From positions 1 through 64,000 of the forward strand of contig DASUHD010000142.1 in NCBI GenBank assembly GCA_036273675.1: 64,000 nt of DNA, written 5' to 3'. This document shows, one piece after another, positions 43,517 to 57,176 of this stretch; within the stretch, counting starts at the first letter, position 1, and each line of letters opens with the position of its first letter. The translations under genes and the position numbers were made by a program. This DNA comes from DAHUXT01 sp036273675. GTDB taxonomy: Bacteria > Chloroflexota > Ktedonobacteria > Ktedonobacterales > JADMIN01. The notes below the pieces were generated by a model that worked only from the letters and a program-made list of their open reading frames with translations, was not told the DNA's origin and did not search any database.

Positions 43517-43894
43517 CTACCGCCGACGAGCATTCGCACGCGCCTTGCGCGGCACGTCATTTGGATCATCCGAGATGTAGACGGTGATGTGAGTGCTGCG
43601 GCGCAGGATGCGCGAGAAGCGCCCATGCGGCCGCGCGCGCATGCGCTTGAGCTTCATGCCTTCATCGGCCAGCGCATTCACCACCCAGAGCTCGTCTGGA
43701 TCCATGCTATAGTTGTTTTCGGCGTTCGCTGCCGCCGAGGCGACGACCTTGTAGACATCGCGCGCCGGCATATTCGGCAGGAACTTTAGAATCGCGAGCG
43801 CCTCGCTTACGCGGCGCCCCTTGATGGCGTCGGTCACGCGCCGCACCTTGCGGGGCGGATGACCCACGTTTTTGGCAATTGCCCGTGTCTGCAT
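43517..43894 (-). CDS. rplV: 50S ribosomal protein L22
   Basis: Lines the nascent-peptide tunnel with its beta-hairpin (KRMRARPHGRFSRILRRSTH). 125 residues; VGHPPRKVRRVTDAIKGRRV at the start. Just downstream of rpsS (12 bases). Confidence 0.98.
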   Translation of the reverse strand: MQTRAIAKNVGHPPRKVRRVTDAIKGRRVSEALAILKFLPNMPARDVYKVVASAAANAENNYSMDPDELWVVNALADEGMKLKRMRARPHGRFSRILRRSTHITVYISDDPNDVPRKARANARRR

Positions 43895-43906
43895 ACAATC
43901 CCCCCG

Positions 43907-44194
43907 CTAGCGCACACGCCCAGTTTTCTCGTTCCGGTCGCCAGCATGCCCGTGGAATTTCCGGGTGGGGGCGAACTCGCCGAGCTTGTGGCCGACCATG
44001 TTTTCGGTGACATACACCGGCACATGCGTCTTGCCGTTATGAACCGCGATGGTCAGGCCGACCATCATCGGCAGAATCGTCGAAGCGCGAGACCACGTCT
44101 TGATAACACGCTTTTCGCCGCCCCGCGCCATCCCCGCAACCTTCTTGAGCAGGGAGGGATGGATATAGGGGCCTTTCTTGGTCGAACGCGACAT
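43907..44194 (-). CDS. rpsS: 30S ribosomal protein S19
   Basis: Head protein paired with S13, 95 residues: SRSTKKGPYIHPSLLKKV, HVPVYVTENMVGHKLGEFAP, TRKFHGHAG. AAAGAGGATTCT precedes the ATG. Confidence 0.98.
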   Translation of the reverse strand: MSRSTKKGPYIHPSLLKKVAGMARGGEKRVIKTWSRASTILPMMVGLTIAVHNGKTHVPVYVTENMVGHKLGEFAPTRKFHGHAGDRNEKTGRVR

Positions 44195-44215
44195 AGAATC
44201 CTCTTTCCGTTCCGA

Positions 44216-45052
44216 CTACCGGCCCCTGCCGGCGTTACGACGTCGCAAAATATACTTATCGGTCCGCTTGTTATGGCGGGTTCTGAAGCCCATCGCTGGC
44301 TTGCCCCAGGGTGTCTGCGGCTGGCCGCCGATTGGCGCGCGTCCCTCACCACCGCCATGCGGGTGGTCCACTGGATTCATCACCGAGCCGCGCACATGCG
44401 GGCGGCGTCCCAGATAGCGCGAGCGTCCGGCCTTGCCGATGCGCACATTCTCGTGATCGAGATTGCCCACCTGGCCAACCGTCGCGATGCATTCGAGATG
44501 GATGGTCCGCTGCTCGCCGGAAGGCAGACGCACGATGGCGTAATTGCCCTCCTTCGCCATCAGCTGAGCCGCTGTACCCGCGCTGCGGACGATCTGCCCG
44601 CCGCGTCCTTTGTGCATCTCGATGTTGTGGATGACGGTGCCGGTCGGGATATTGCGCAGGGGCAACGCATTGCCCACGCGGATATCGGCCTCCGGGCCGC
44701 TCATCACACGGTCGCCTACCTTCAGGCCATTCGGCGCGAGGATGTAGCGCTTTTCGCCGTCAACATAGTGCAGCAGTGCGATACGCGCCGAGCGGTTCGG
44801 GTCATACTCAATCGAGAAAACCTTCGCCGGAACGCCGAACTTGTTGCGCTTGAAATCAATGATGCGATAGCGCCGCTTCACCCCACCGCCACGGTGCCGG
44901 GCCGTGATATGGCCCTCATTGTTGCGGCCAGCACGACTGTTCTTCTTCGCGACCAGTGAGCGCTCCGGGCGGGAGCGAGTGATCTCATCAAAGGTCGAGA
45001 CCGACATGGCGCGTCGTCCTGGTGATGTCGGCTTATACACACGAATTGGCAT
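44216..45052 (-). CDS. rplB: 50S ribosomal protein L2
   Basis: Essential for subunit association and peptidyl transfer, 278 residues. SRAGRNNEGHITARHRGGGV, RGSVMNPVDHPHGGGEGRAP (with the conserved histidine) and a final KYILRRRNAGRGR are all present. GGGAGGACGC precedes the ATG. Confidence 0.98.
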   Translation of the reverse strand: MPIRVYKPTSPGRRAMSVSTFDEITRSRPERSLVAKKNSRAGRNNEGHITARHRGGGVKRRYRIIDFKRNKFGVPAKVFSIEYDPNRSARIALLHYVDGEKRYILAPNGLKVGDRVMSGPEADIRVGNALPLRNIPTGTVIHNIEMHKGRGGQIVRSAGTAAQLMAKEGNYAIVRLPSGEQRTIHLECIATVGQVGNLDHENVRIGKAGRSRYLGRRPHVRGSVMNPVDHPHGGGEGRAPIGGQPQTPWGKPAMGFRTRHNKRTDKYILRRRNAGRGR

Positions 45053-45076
45053 GTTTGCGTCCTCCCAGAACGTCGC

Positions 45077-45394
45077 CTATGGCTGCAACTGCGCGATGCT
45101 CTCGCCCTCAGCCAGCGTGACGATGGCCTTCTTCCACGGGTGAGCCTCAGCGCGATAAATGCCCTTGCGCGTCCGAATCTGGCGCGCTTTGCCGGGCATA
45201 CGCATCGTATTGACGCGAACAACCTTCACGTTGAACATGGCCTCGACAGCCTGCTTGATCTGGAACTTGTTCGCGCCGATTGCCACCTCGAAGGTGTACT
45301 GCGGGATGACCTTGCCGCGCCCGTTGTCCAACTGCTGTAAGGCGGACGATTTCTCGGTCAGAATACCGCGACGAATAACCTCGGTAATCTCCAT
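45077..45394 (-). CDS. rplW: 50S ribosomal protein L23
   Basis: Docking site for trigger factor and SRP at the tunnel exit, 105 residues. IRRGILTEKSS and YTFEVAIGANKFQIKQAVE are typical. The start lies 3 bases after the rplD stop with GGAGAGGAAT. Confidence 0.97.
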   Translation of the reverse strand: MEITEVIRRGILTEKSSALQQLDNGRGKVIPQYTFEVAIGANKFQIKQAVEAMFNVKVVRVNTMRMPGKARQIRTRKGIYRAEAHPWKKAIVTLAEGESIAQLQP

Positions 45395-45397
45395 CGT

Positions 45398-46309
45398 TTA
45401 TTCCTCTCCGCCCTTCTCCGCCTTCTCGGTGGCGCGCTTGCGGGTGGTCTTCGGCGCGTTCTCGGCGGTCGCGTCTGCTTTGGCCGTCGTGGCCGCCGCT
45501 TTCGTCGTCCGGGGGGCCTTCGTCGCCTTCTCGTCCGACGTTGCCGCCTTAGCGGTCCTGGCGGGCTTCGCGGTCGCGGGGGCCTTGCCAGACGCCGCCA
45601 GCTTCGCCGCCTCATGAGCCGCGCGCGCCCTGCGCCGCAGCACCACATTCGGATGCCGCTTCATTTGCAGGCGGTCATCAGCGTCGCGGCCAAACTTCTT
45701 GACCAGGATGCGCGCCGTCTCCAGCGTCATCAACAGGTGGTCGTATTTGAGCAGCTCGATCACGTTCGTCGAATCGACATGCCCGAGCCTGATCGCGGGA
45801 ATATTGCGCGCCGAGAGGATAACGTTCTCGTCACGCGCTGGCAAGAGCAACAGCACCGTACGGGTGACGGGCAGGTTGCTGAGCAGCGCCTTCATGTCCT
45901 TGGTGCGCGGCGCGTCGATCTCGATACGCTCCATCAGCAGGATGCGCCCATTCGCCACCTTATCGGACAATGCCGACCGAATGGCGATGCGCTTCATCTT
46001 GCGTGGAATTGCGCGCTCATAGGGATGCGGGCGCGGGCCAAAGACCGTGCCACCGCCACGCCAGTGTGGCGCGCGGGTAGAACCCTGACGCGCGCGGCCT
46101 GTGCCTTTCTGGCGATACGGCTTCTTGCTGCCGCCGCTCACCTCAGCGCGGGTCTTGGTCGAGGCCGTTCCCTGCCGCCGATTCACCAGCTGCGCCGTCA
46201 CTACCTGGTGCAGCACGGCCGTATTGATCGGCGCTCCAAACACATAGTTATCCAGATGTTCTTCTCGGACGATCTGGCCGTCCATATCATAGACATTCGC
46301 GGATGGCAT
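45398..46309 (-). CDS. rplD: 50S ribosomal protein L4 with Ala/Lys-rich tail
   Basis: L4 contributes to the tunnel constriction and in gamma-proteobacteria represses the S10 operon. The core (about 1-208) is normal: KKPYRQKGTGRARQGSTRAP in the extended loop. A further 95 residues are Ala/Lys/Thr/Arg-rich (about 225-303; KATKAPRTTKAAATTAKADA), resembling histone H1-like tails; total 303 against about 205-215. GAGGAGACAGAG precedes the ATG. Confidence 0.96.
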   Translation of the reverse strand: MPSANVYDMDGQIVREEHLDNYVFGAPINTAVLHQVVTAQLVNRRQGTASTKTRAEVSGGSKKPYRQKGTGRARQGSTRAPHWRGGGTVFGPRPHPYERAIPRKMKRIAIRSALSDKVANGRILLMERIEIDAPRTKDMKALLSNLPVTRTVLLLLPARDENVILSARNIPAIRLGHVDSTNVIELLKYDHLLMTLETARILVKKFGRDADDRLQMKRHPNVVLRRRARAAHEAAKLAASGKAPATAKPARTAKAATSDEKATKAPRTTKAAATTAKADATAENAPKTTRKRATEKAEKGGEE

Positions 46310-46329
46310 CTCTGTCTCCTCAATCCCGC

Positions 46330-47181
46330 TTAGCCACGCTGCTGCCGCGCGGCGACTGCCATCTGCACGGCGGTCTTACGGATCACCAACAGGCCGCCAT
46401 TCGCGCCTGGCACTGATCCTTGCACAACGAGCAGGTTCCGCTCCGGGTCCGCCTGGACGATCCGTAGCGCCTTCACCGTGACGCGCTCGTTCCCCATCCG
46501 GCCAGCCATGCGCGTTCCCTTGTAGACCCGACCCGGCGTGGTGCCAGGACCGATGGAGCCTGGGGCGCGGGCGCGGTCGGACTGGCCATGCGTCCGCTGG
46601 CCACCGCCGAATCCGTGGCGCTTCATGACACCGGCAAAGCCTTTGCCCTTGGACGTGCCAATGATATCGACCTCTTCGCCCTCGGCAAACATGTCTACCG
46701 TGATCTCATCGCCAACCGTTGGAAGGTCGCCAACGGCCTTCACCTCGCGCAGGACCCTGAACGGGCCGAGCGCCTTGCCAGCGCCACCGCGCCGTTTCGC
46801 GCCGCGCTTTGCGGGGGCTGTCGTCGTCGCGCCTGCCTCCGCAGCCTCCGCAGCCTCCGCCTGATCGGCCTCTGCCTCAGTGGCCTGTTTCTTCTGCCGC
46901 GCGGCCTGGCGAACTTTCTGCTGTGTCCGCTGCTCCTCGCGGCGCTGGCGCTCGGTGGCCTTCAACTCATGGCCCAGGTGGCCGAGCATCGGGCGCGTCG
47001 CGCGCTTGGCCTCGATGGTGTCGAAGCCCAGCTGGACAGCCTCATAGCCGTCCCTGGATTCCGTTTTGATCTGCGTAACCGTGCAGGGTCCGGCCTCGAT
47101 GATGGTGACCGGGATGATGGCGCCATTCGCGCCAAAGATCTGGGTCATCCCCACCTTGCGGCCGAGCATTCCACTCAACAT
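46330..47181 (-). CDS. rplC: 50S ribosomal protein L3 with a ~65-residue insertion
   Basis: Early assembly protein near the peptidyl-transferase centre. Ends match the family: MLGRKVGMTQIFGANGAIIP and the loop FGGGQRTHGQSDRARAPGSI. After residue 68 (RPMLGHL) about 65 extra residues are inserted: a basic helix (ATERQRREEQRTQQKVRQAA), an Ala/Glu run (EAEADQAEAAEAAEAG) and a basic turn, before LGPFRVLREV resumes. Length is 283 instead of about 209. ATG at 47181 follows TGGAGAATTACC; 62 upstream codons in frame are not L3. Confidence 0.95.
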   Translation of the reverse strand: MLSGMLGRKVGMTQIFGANGAIIPVTIIEAGPCTVTQIKTESRDGYEAVQLGFDTIEAKRATRPMLGHLGHELKATERQRREEQRTQQKVRQAARQKKQATEAEADQAEAAEAAEAGATTTAPAKRGAKRRGGAGKALGPFRVLREVKAVGDLPTVGDEITVDMFAEGEEVDIIGTSKGKGFAGVMKRHGFGGGQRTHGQSDRARAPGSIGPGTTPGRVYKGTRMAGRMGNERVTVKALRIVQADPERNLLVVQGSVPGANGGLLVIRKTAVQMAVAARQQRG

Positions 47182-47383
47182 GGTAATTCTCCATGCAGTG
47201 TCCTTCACGAGGCGCCAGATGCTGGTTGCGCCCGCTGGCAAGCAATGCTTCACCGCCAGTGGACGACGTGTCCGGGGTTCGCGTTCGCACTCGAAGCGCT
47301 CCAGACACGCGGCGCAGGTTGCGCCTTCCGAGCCTCTTGTCCCGCGTGCCGACACTGCCATCGGCAACTAGAGCAGTCTCCTG

Positions 47384-47701
<318 letters not shown>

Positions 47702-47769
47702 CTCTACTCACTTTCTCCCGTGTCTCAGTCCTGACAATTCGGACGCAGAGCCACTTATTCCAGACGAAT

Positions 47770-47795
47770 GGCCTCGCTCCCTGGGGAACGAGGCC
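47770..47795 (-). promoter_or_regulatory. Stem-loop after tuf
   Basis: GGCCTCG/CGAGGCC (47770-47776 with 47789-47795) continues inward as TCCC/GGGA, giving about 11 bp with a tiny loop, 11 bases after the tuf stop. Then ATTCGTCTGG: weak U-content. It may partly terminate or protect the tuf message before the S10 block. Confidence 0.55.
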
Positions 47796-47806
47796 CTACT
47801 GATTGG

Positions 47807-49012
<1,206 letters not shown>

Positions 49013-49113
49013 GTGTTTCTAGCTCCTGCAATCCACACCAGAACGACTCTGAAACCGCAACTGCGCGACAGTTCTGCTGGCGGGTATCTTATCGCACGCT
49101 ATCCCTGGACGCA

Positions 49114-51210
49114 CTACGACGCGCGTGGCTTGCCGCCACGGCCCGACTTGCTCTTGATTTCCTCAGCCAGGCTCTTCGGCACTTCCTGGTAGTGCGAGAA
49201 TTCCATCGTATACGATGCGCGGCCACTGGTCATCGACCGCAGGTCGTTAACGTAGCCGAACATCTCCGCCAGCGGCACGTGCGCCCGTAGCACCTGCGAG
49301 CCGCCGCGCTCCTCCGACCCGTTGATTTGGCCACGGCGGCGATTGATGTCGCCCAGCACATCGCCAAAGAAGTCGGGCGACGTGGTCACCTCGACCCCCA
49401 TGATCGGTTCGAGCAGCACTGGACCTGCCTTTTCGGCGGCGTTACGGAAGCCCATCGAGCCAGCCGTCTTGAAGGCCATCTCCGAGGAGTCCACCTCGTG
49501 GTACGAGCCATCGTAGAGGGTCGCGCGCACGTCCACCATCGGATAGCCCGCGATGACGCCATTTTCCAGCGACTCGCGAATGCCTTCTTCGGTCGGCCTG
49601 ATATACTCGCGCGGCACAACGCCGCCGACGACGCCGTTGACGAACTCGAATCCCTTGCCGCGCTCCAGCGGCTCGACCCGAATCCAGACGTCGCCGAACT
49701 GGCCGCGCCCACCAGACTGCCGGACGAAGCGTCCCTCGGCCTGCGCCGTCTTCGTGATCGTCTCACGATAGGCGACCTGGGGCCGACCGACATTCGCCTC
49801 GACCTTGTACTCGCGTGACATGCGGTCCACGATGACATCCAGGTGAAGCTCGCCCATGCCAGCGATGATCGTCTGGCCAGAGTCCTGGTCGGTATGGACG
49901 CGGAAGGTCGGATCCTCTTCAGCCAGGCGCTGCAACGCGACGCCCATCTTATCCTGGTCGGCCTTCGTCTTCGGCTCGATGGCGATCTCGATGACCGGCG
50001 TCGGGAAGACGATATTCTCCAGCAGGATCGGATTTTCCTGCGCGCAGAGCGTGTCGCCCGTGAAGGTGTTCTTCAGGCCGACCGCAGCGCAGATGTCGCC
50101 CGCATAGACCTTTTCGATATCTTCACGGTGATTCGCGTGCATCTGCAAGAGCCGCCCAACCCGCTCCTTCTGGCCCTTGGTCGCGTTATAGGCGTAGGAG
50201 CCAGCCGAGAGCGTACCCGAATAGACGCGGAAGTAGGTCAGCCGCCCGACGAATGGGTCGGCGACTACCTTGTGGACCAGCGCCGCGAACTCAGCGTCAT
50301 CCGAGACGACCAACTGCGTCTCATCACCAGTCTTGACCGAAGCCGCGATTGGCGCGGGAATATCGAGTGGCGATGGCAGGAAATGCACGACCGCGTCGAG
50401 CATCGCCTGGACGCCCTTGTTCTTGAGCGCGGTTCCGCAGAGGACGGGGATGAGTTTCCCTTCGATAGTCGCGCGACGCAGGGCGGCGCGCAGCTCATCC
50501 TCGCTGATTTCCTCGCCCTCAAGGTACTTGAGCGTCAACTCTTCATCGGTCTCGGCCACCAGCTCGATCATCGCCTCACGATGCTTGCGCGCTTCATCCA
50601 CCAGCCCCGCCGGAATCGCGGTCGCCTCGGACTTGGTGCCCAGGTCATCGGTGAAGATGACGCCCTGGTTGGCGATCAGATCGATATGTCCCTTGTACTC
50701 GCTCTCGCGGCCAATGGGAATCTGGATCGGCACGGGCTTGGCGTTCAGGCGGTCGGTAATCATCCCGACGGTCCGCCAGAAGTCGGCGCCGATGCGGTCC
50801 ATCTTGTTGACGAAGCAGATGCGCGGCACGTGATACTTATCGGCCTGGCGCCACACCGTCTCCGACTGTGGCTCCACGCCCGCGACCGCGTCGAAGACGA
50901 CCACGCCACCATCCAGCACACGCAGCGACCGCTCGACCTCAGCGGTGAAGTCGACGTGTCCTGGGGTGTCGATGATGTTGATGCGATGTCCCAGCCAGAA
51001 GCATGTCGTCGCGGCGGACGTGATCGTAATGCCGCGCTCCTGCTCCTGGGGCATCCAGTCCATCGTCGCGGCGCCCTCGTGAACCTCGCCGATACGATGG
51101 ATCTTCTTGGTATAGAAGAGAATGCGTTCTGTTGTCGTCGTCTTCCCAGCGTCGATATGCGCGATAATACCAATATTGCGCGTCTTTTCGAGGGGATACT
51201 CTCTAGCCAT
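49114..51210 (-). CDS. fusA: Elongation factor G
   Basis: Translocase GTPase, 698 residues. G1 AHIDAGKTTTTERILFYT, G3 DTPGHVDF, G4 NKMD; domain IV (GGRGQFGDVWIRVEPLERG) and domain V present, RGG-type GGVVPREYI motif. Standard str-operon place between rpsG and tuf. GCGAGGAACC precedes the ATG. Confidence 0.98.
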   Translation of the reverse strand: MAREYPLEKTRNIGIIAHIDAGKTTTTERILFYTKKIHRIGEVHEGAATMDWMPQEQERGITITSAATTCFWLGHRINIIDTPGHVDFTAEVERSLRVLDGGVVVFDAVAGVEPQSETVWRQADKYHVPRICFVNKMDRIGADFWRTVGMITDRLNAKPVPIQIPIGRESEYKGHIDLIANQGVIFTDDLGTKSEATAIPAGLVDEARKHREAMIELVAETDEELTLKYLEGEEISEDELRAALRRATIEGKLIPVLCGTALKNKGVQAMLDAVVHFLPSPLDIPAPIAASVKTGDETQLVVSDDAEFAALVHKVVADPFVGRLTYFRVYSGTLSAGSYAYNATKGQKERVGRLLQMHANHREDIEKVYAGDICAAVGLKNTFTGDTLCAQENPILLENIVFPTPVIEIAIEPKTKADQDKMGVALQRLAEEDPTFRVHTDQDSGQTIIAGMGELHLDVIVDRMSREYKVEANVGRPQVAYRETITKTAQAEGRFVRQSGGRGQFGDVWIRVEPLERGKGFEFVNGVVGGVVPREYIRPTEEGIRESLENGVIAGYPMVDVRATLYDGSYHEVDSSEMAFKTAGSMGFRNAAEKAGPVLLEPIMGVEVTTSPDFFGDVLGDINRRRGQINGSEERGGSQVLRAHVPLAEMFGYVNDLRSMTSGRASYTMEFSHYQEVPKSLAEEIKSKSGRGGKPRAS

Positions 51211-51230
51211 GGTTCCTCGCGACCGCTTCC

Positions 51231-51704
51231 CTAGAAGCGGTAGCTGGCGAATGCTTTATTGGAATCCGCCATCTTATGGGTTTCATCTCGTTTGCGAATG
51301 GTCGCGCCCTGCCCGGCAGCCGCATCCATCAGTTCGGCGGCCAGCTTCTCGGCCATCGAATGGCCACCAGCACGGTTGCGCGCCGAATTGATCAGCCAGC
51401 GCATAGCCAGCGCCGTCTTGCGCTCACCACGGATCTCTACCGGCACCTGATACGTCGCGCCGCCGACGCGTCGAGGCTTGACCTCGATCACGGGCGTCGC
51501 TGCACGGAGCGCCTGCTCGAAGACCTCGACGGGATTGCGCTTGCTGCGCTCCTCGATGATGTCGAGCGCCTGATAGATAATGTGCTCGGCGATGCTGCGC
51601 TTGCCATCCCACATCATGCGGCCAATCAGGCGCGTGATGTTGCGATTGTTGTACTTTGGGTCCGGCAGCACGACCCGATGCTGAACCTTCGTTCGACGCG
51701 GCAT
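51231..51704 (-). CDS. rpsG: 30S ribosomal protein S7
   Basis: Head-domain assembly initiator, 157 residues. PRRTKVQHRVVLPDPKYNN, LINSARNRAGGHSMAEKLA and the final FASYRF are typical. ATG at 51704 follows GGAGGAATCAAGCAC; an in-frame upstream extension lies in the hairpin-bearing spacer. Confidence 0.98.
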   Translation of the reverse strand: MPRRTKVQHRVVLPDPKYNNRNITRLIGRMMWDGKRSIAEHIIYQALDIIEERSKRNPVEVFEQALRAATPVIEVKPRRVGGATYQVPVEIRGERKTALAMRWLINSARNRAGGHSMAEKLAAELMDAAAGQGATIRKRDETHKMADSNKAFASYRF

Positions 51705-51744
51705 GTGCTTGATTCCTCCTACCACAAACGCCAGACAAGGCGAA

Positions 51745-51774
51745 GGGCGCCCGAGACATAATGCCTCGGCGCCC
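51745..51774 (-). promoter_or_regulatory. Stem-loop between rpsL and rpsG
   Basis: Arms 51745-51754 and 51764-51774 pair over about 11 bp with one bulged base and a 9-base loop, 41 bases before the rpsG start. In Escherichia coli S7 binds the rpsL-rpsG spacer to repress translation; a comparable role is possible here (inference). Confidence 0.5.
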
Positions 51775-52016
51775 CACCCGTCAGACGTCTTTCCGCTGCC
51801 TGCCACATCCACTCCCGAGAGAGGTTTTAGGTGGCTGGTGTGTGGCGAGAACTATGCTCACCACACGCGGAGAACATCCAACATCGCTGGCGCGGCCCGC
51901 GCGACCAGCCGTGGTATTTGCCGACCTGATGATCCTAAACCGTGTTTGACGCGAACAGAATCACTGGTTTCGGGCAGCGACAAAATATTCTTGATAACCG
52001 AATAAGCGATGCGCTG

Positions 52017-52436
52017 CTACTTGCCCTTCGGGCGTTTCGCACCGTATTTCGAGCGCCCCTGACGCCGCTTCTCGACGCCCTGGCTATCCAGCGTGCCACG
52101 CACGATGTGATAGCGGACACTCGGCAGGTCCTTCACGCGGCCGCCACGAATCAGCACCACTGAGTGCTCCTGCAGGTTGTGGCCCTCGCCTGGAATGTAG
52201 GCGGTGACCTCATACCCATTCGTCAAGCGGACGCGGGCAATCTTGCGCAGGGCCGAGTTCGGCTTCTTCGGCGTCATCGTACGCACCTGCGAGCAGACGC
52301 CACGTTTTTGTGGCGCGCCACGCATCCGCTGCGTGCGATTCTTGAGCGCGTTGAAGGAGAACTGCAGCGCGGGCGCCTTGCTCTTACGAACCTTCTTGCT
52401 TCGGCCCTTGCGTACCAACTGATTGATCGTCGGCAA
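52017..52436 (-). CDS. rpsL: 30S ribosomal protein S12
   Basis: Decoding-centre protein, 139 residues, including the Gram-positive-type insertion (FSFNALKNRTQRMRG) and the streptomycin-site lysines in TPKKPNSALRK. The start is TTG at 52436: the family N-terminus PTINQLVRKGR begins right after it and AAGGAG lies 6 bases upstream; no ATG fits. It follows rpoC by about 100 bases. Confidence 0.95.
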   Translation of the reverse strand: MPTINQLVRKGRSKKVRKSKAPALQFSFNALKNRTQRMRGAPQKRGVCSQVRTMTPKKPNSALRKIARVRLTNGYEVTAYIPGEGHNLQEHSVVLIRGGRVKDLPSVRYHIVRGTLDSQGVEKRRQGRSKYGAKRPKGK

Positions 52437-52538
52437 GGGATACTCCTTAACTTCAGCTTCTGGTTGGCCAGATACACTTCTCATCACGCCATGCATAGCG
52501 CCATGCCAAGCATACCTGGCGCACAATACGAAATATTA

Positions 52539-56981
<4,443 letters not shown>

Positions 56982-57176
56982 TGGTGGAGCGGAGAGCGTT
57001 TCACCCGGCATGTCGCTATCAGTCGCCGTGTGTCGCCCGCGCCCATCTCCTTTCCGAATGCCTTCAACAGGCTCTGTCAACAGGCTATGTAGGCTTATAA
57101 ATCCAGACATATGACTGTGGGACGGGAGGCCGCGCGCCGCTGAACCGGTAGCACGCGCCTCCCCCACACACTGAGA

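Noticed and set aside
47182..47383. L4-type autoregulatory leader before rplC
   Set aside because: The gap is long, but I could not recognise the Escherichia coli-type leader structure, which is known only from gamma-proteobacteria.
56982..57167. N-terminal extension of RpoC up to 57167
   Set aside because: The extra 62 residues are not RpoC-like; noted as an alternative start only.
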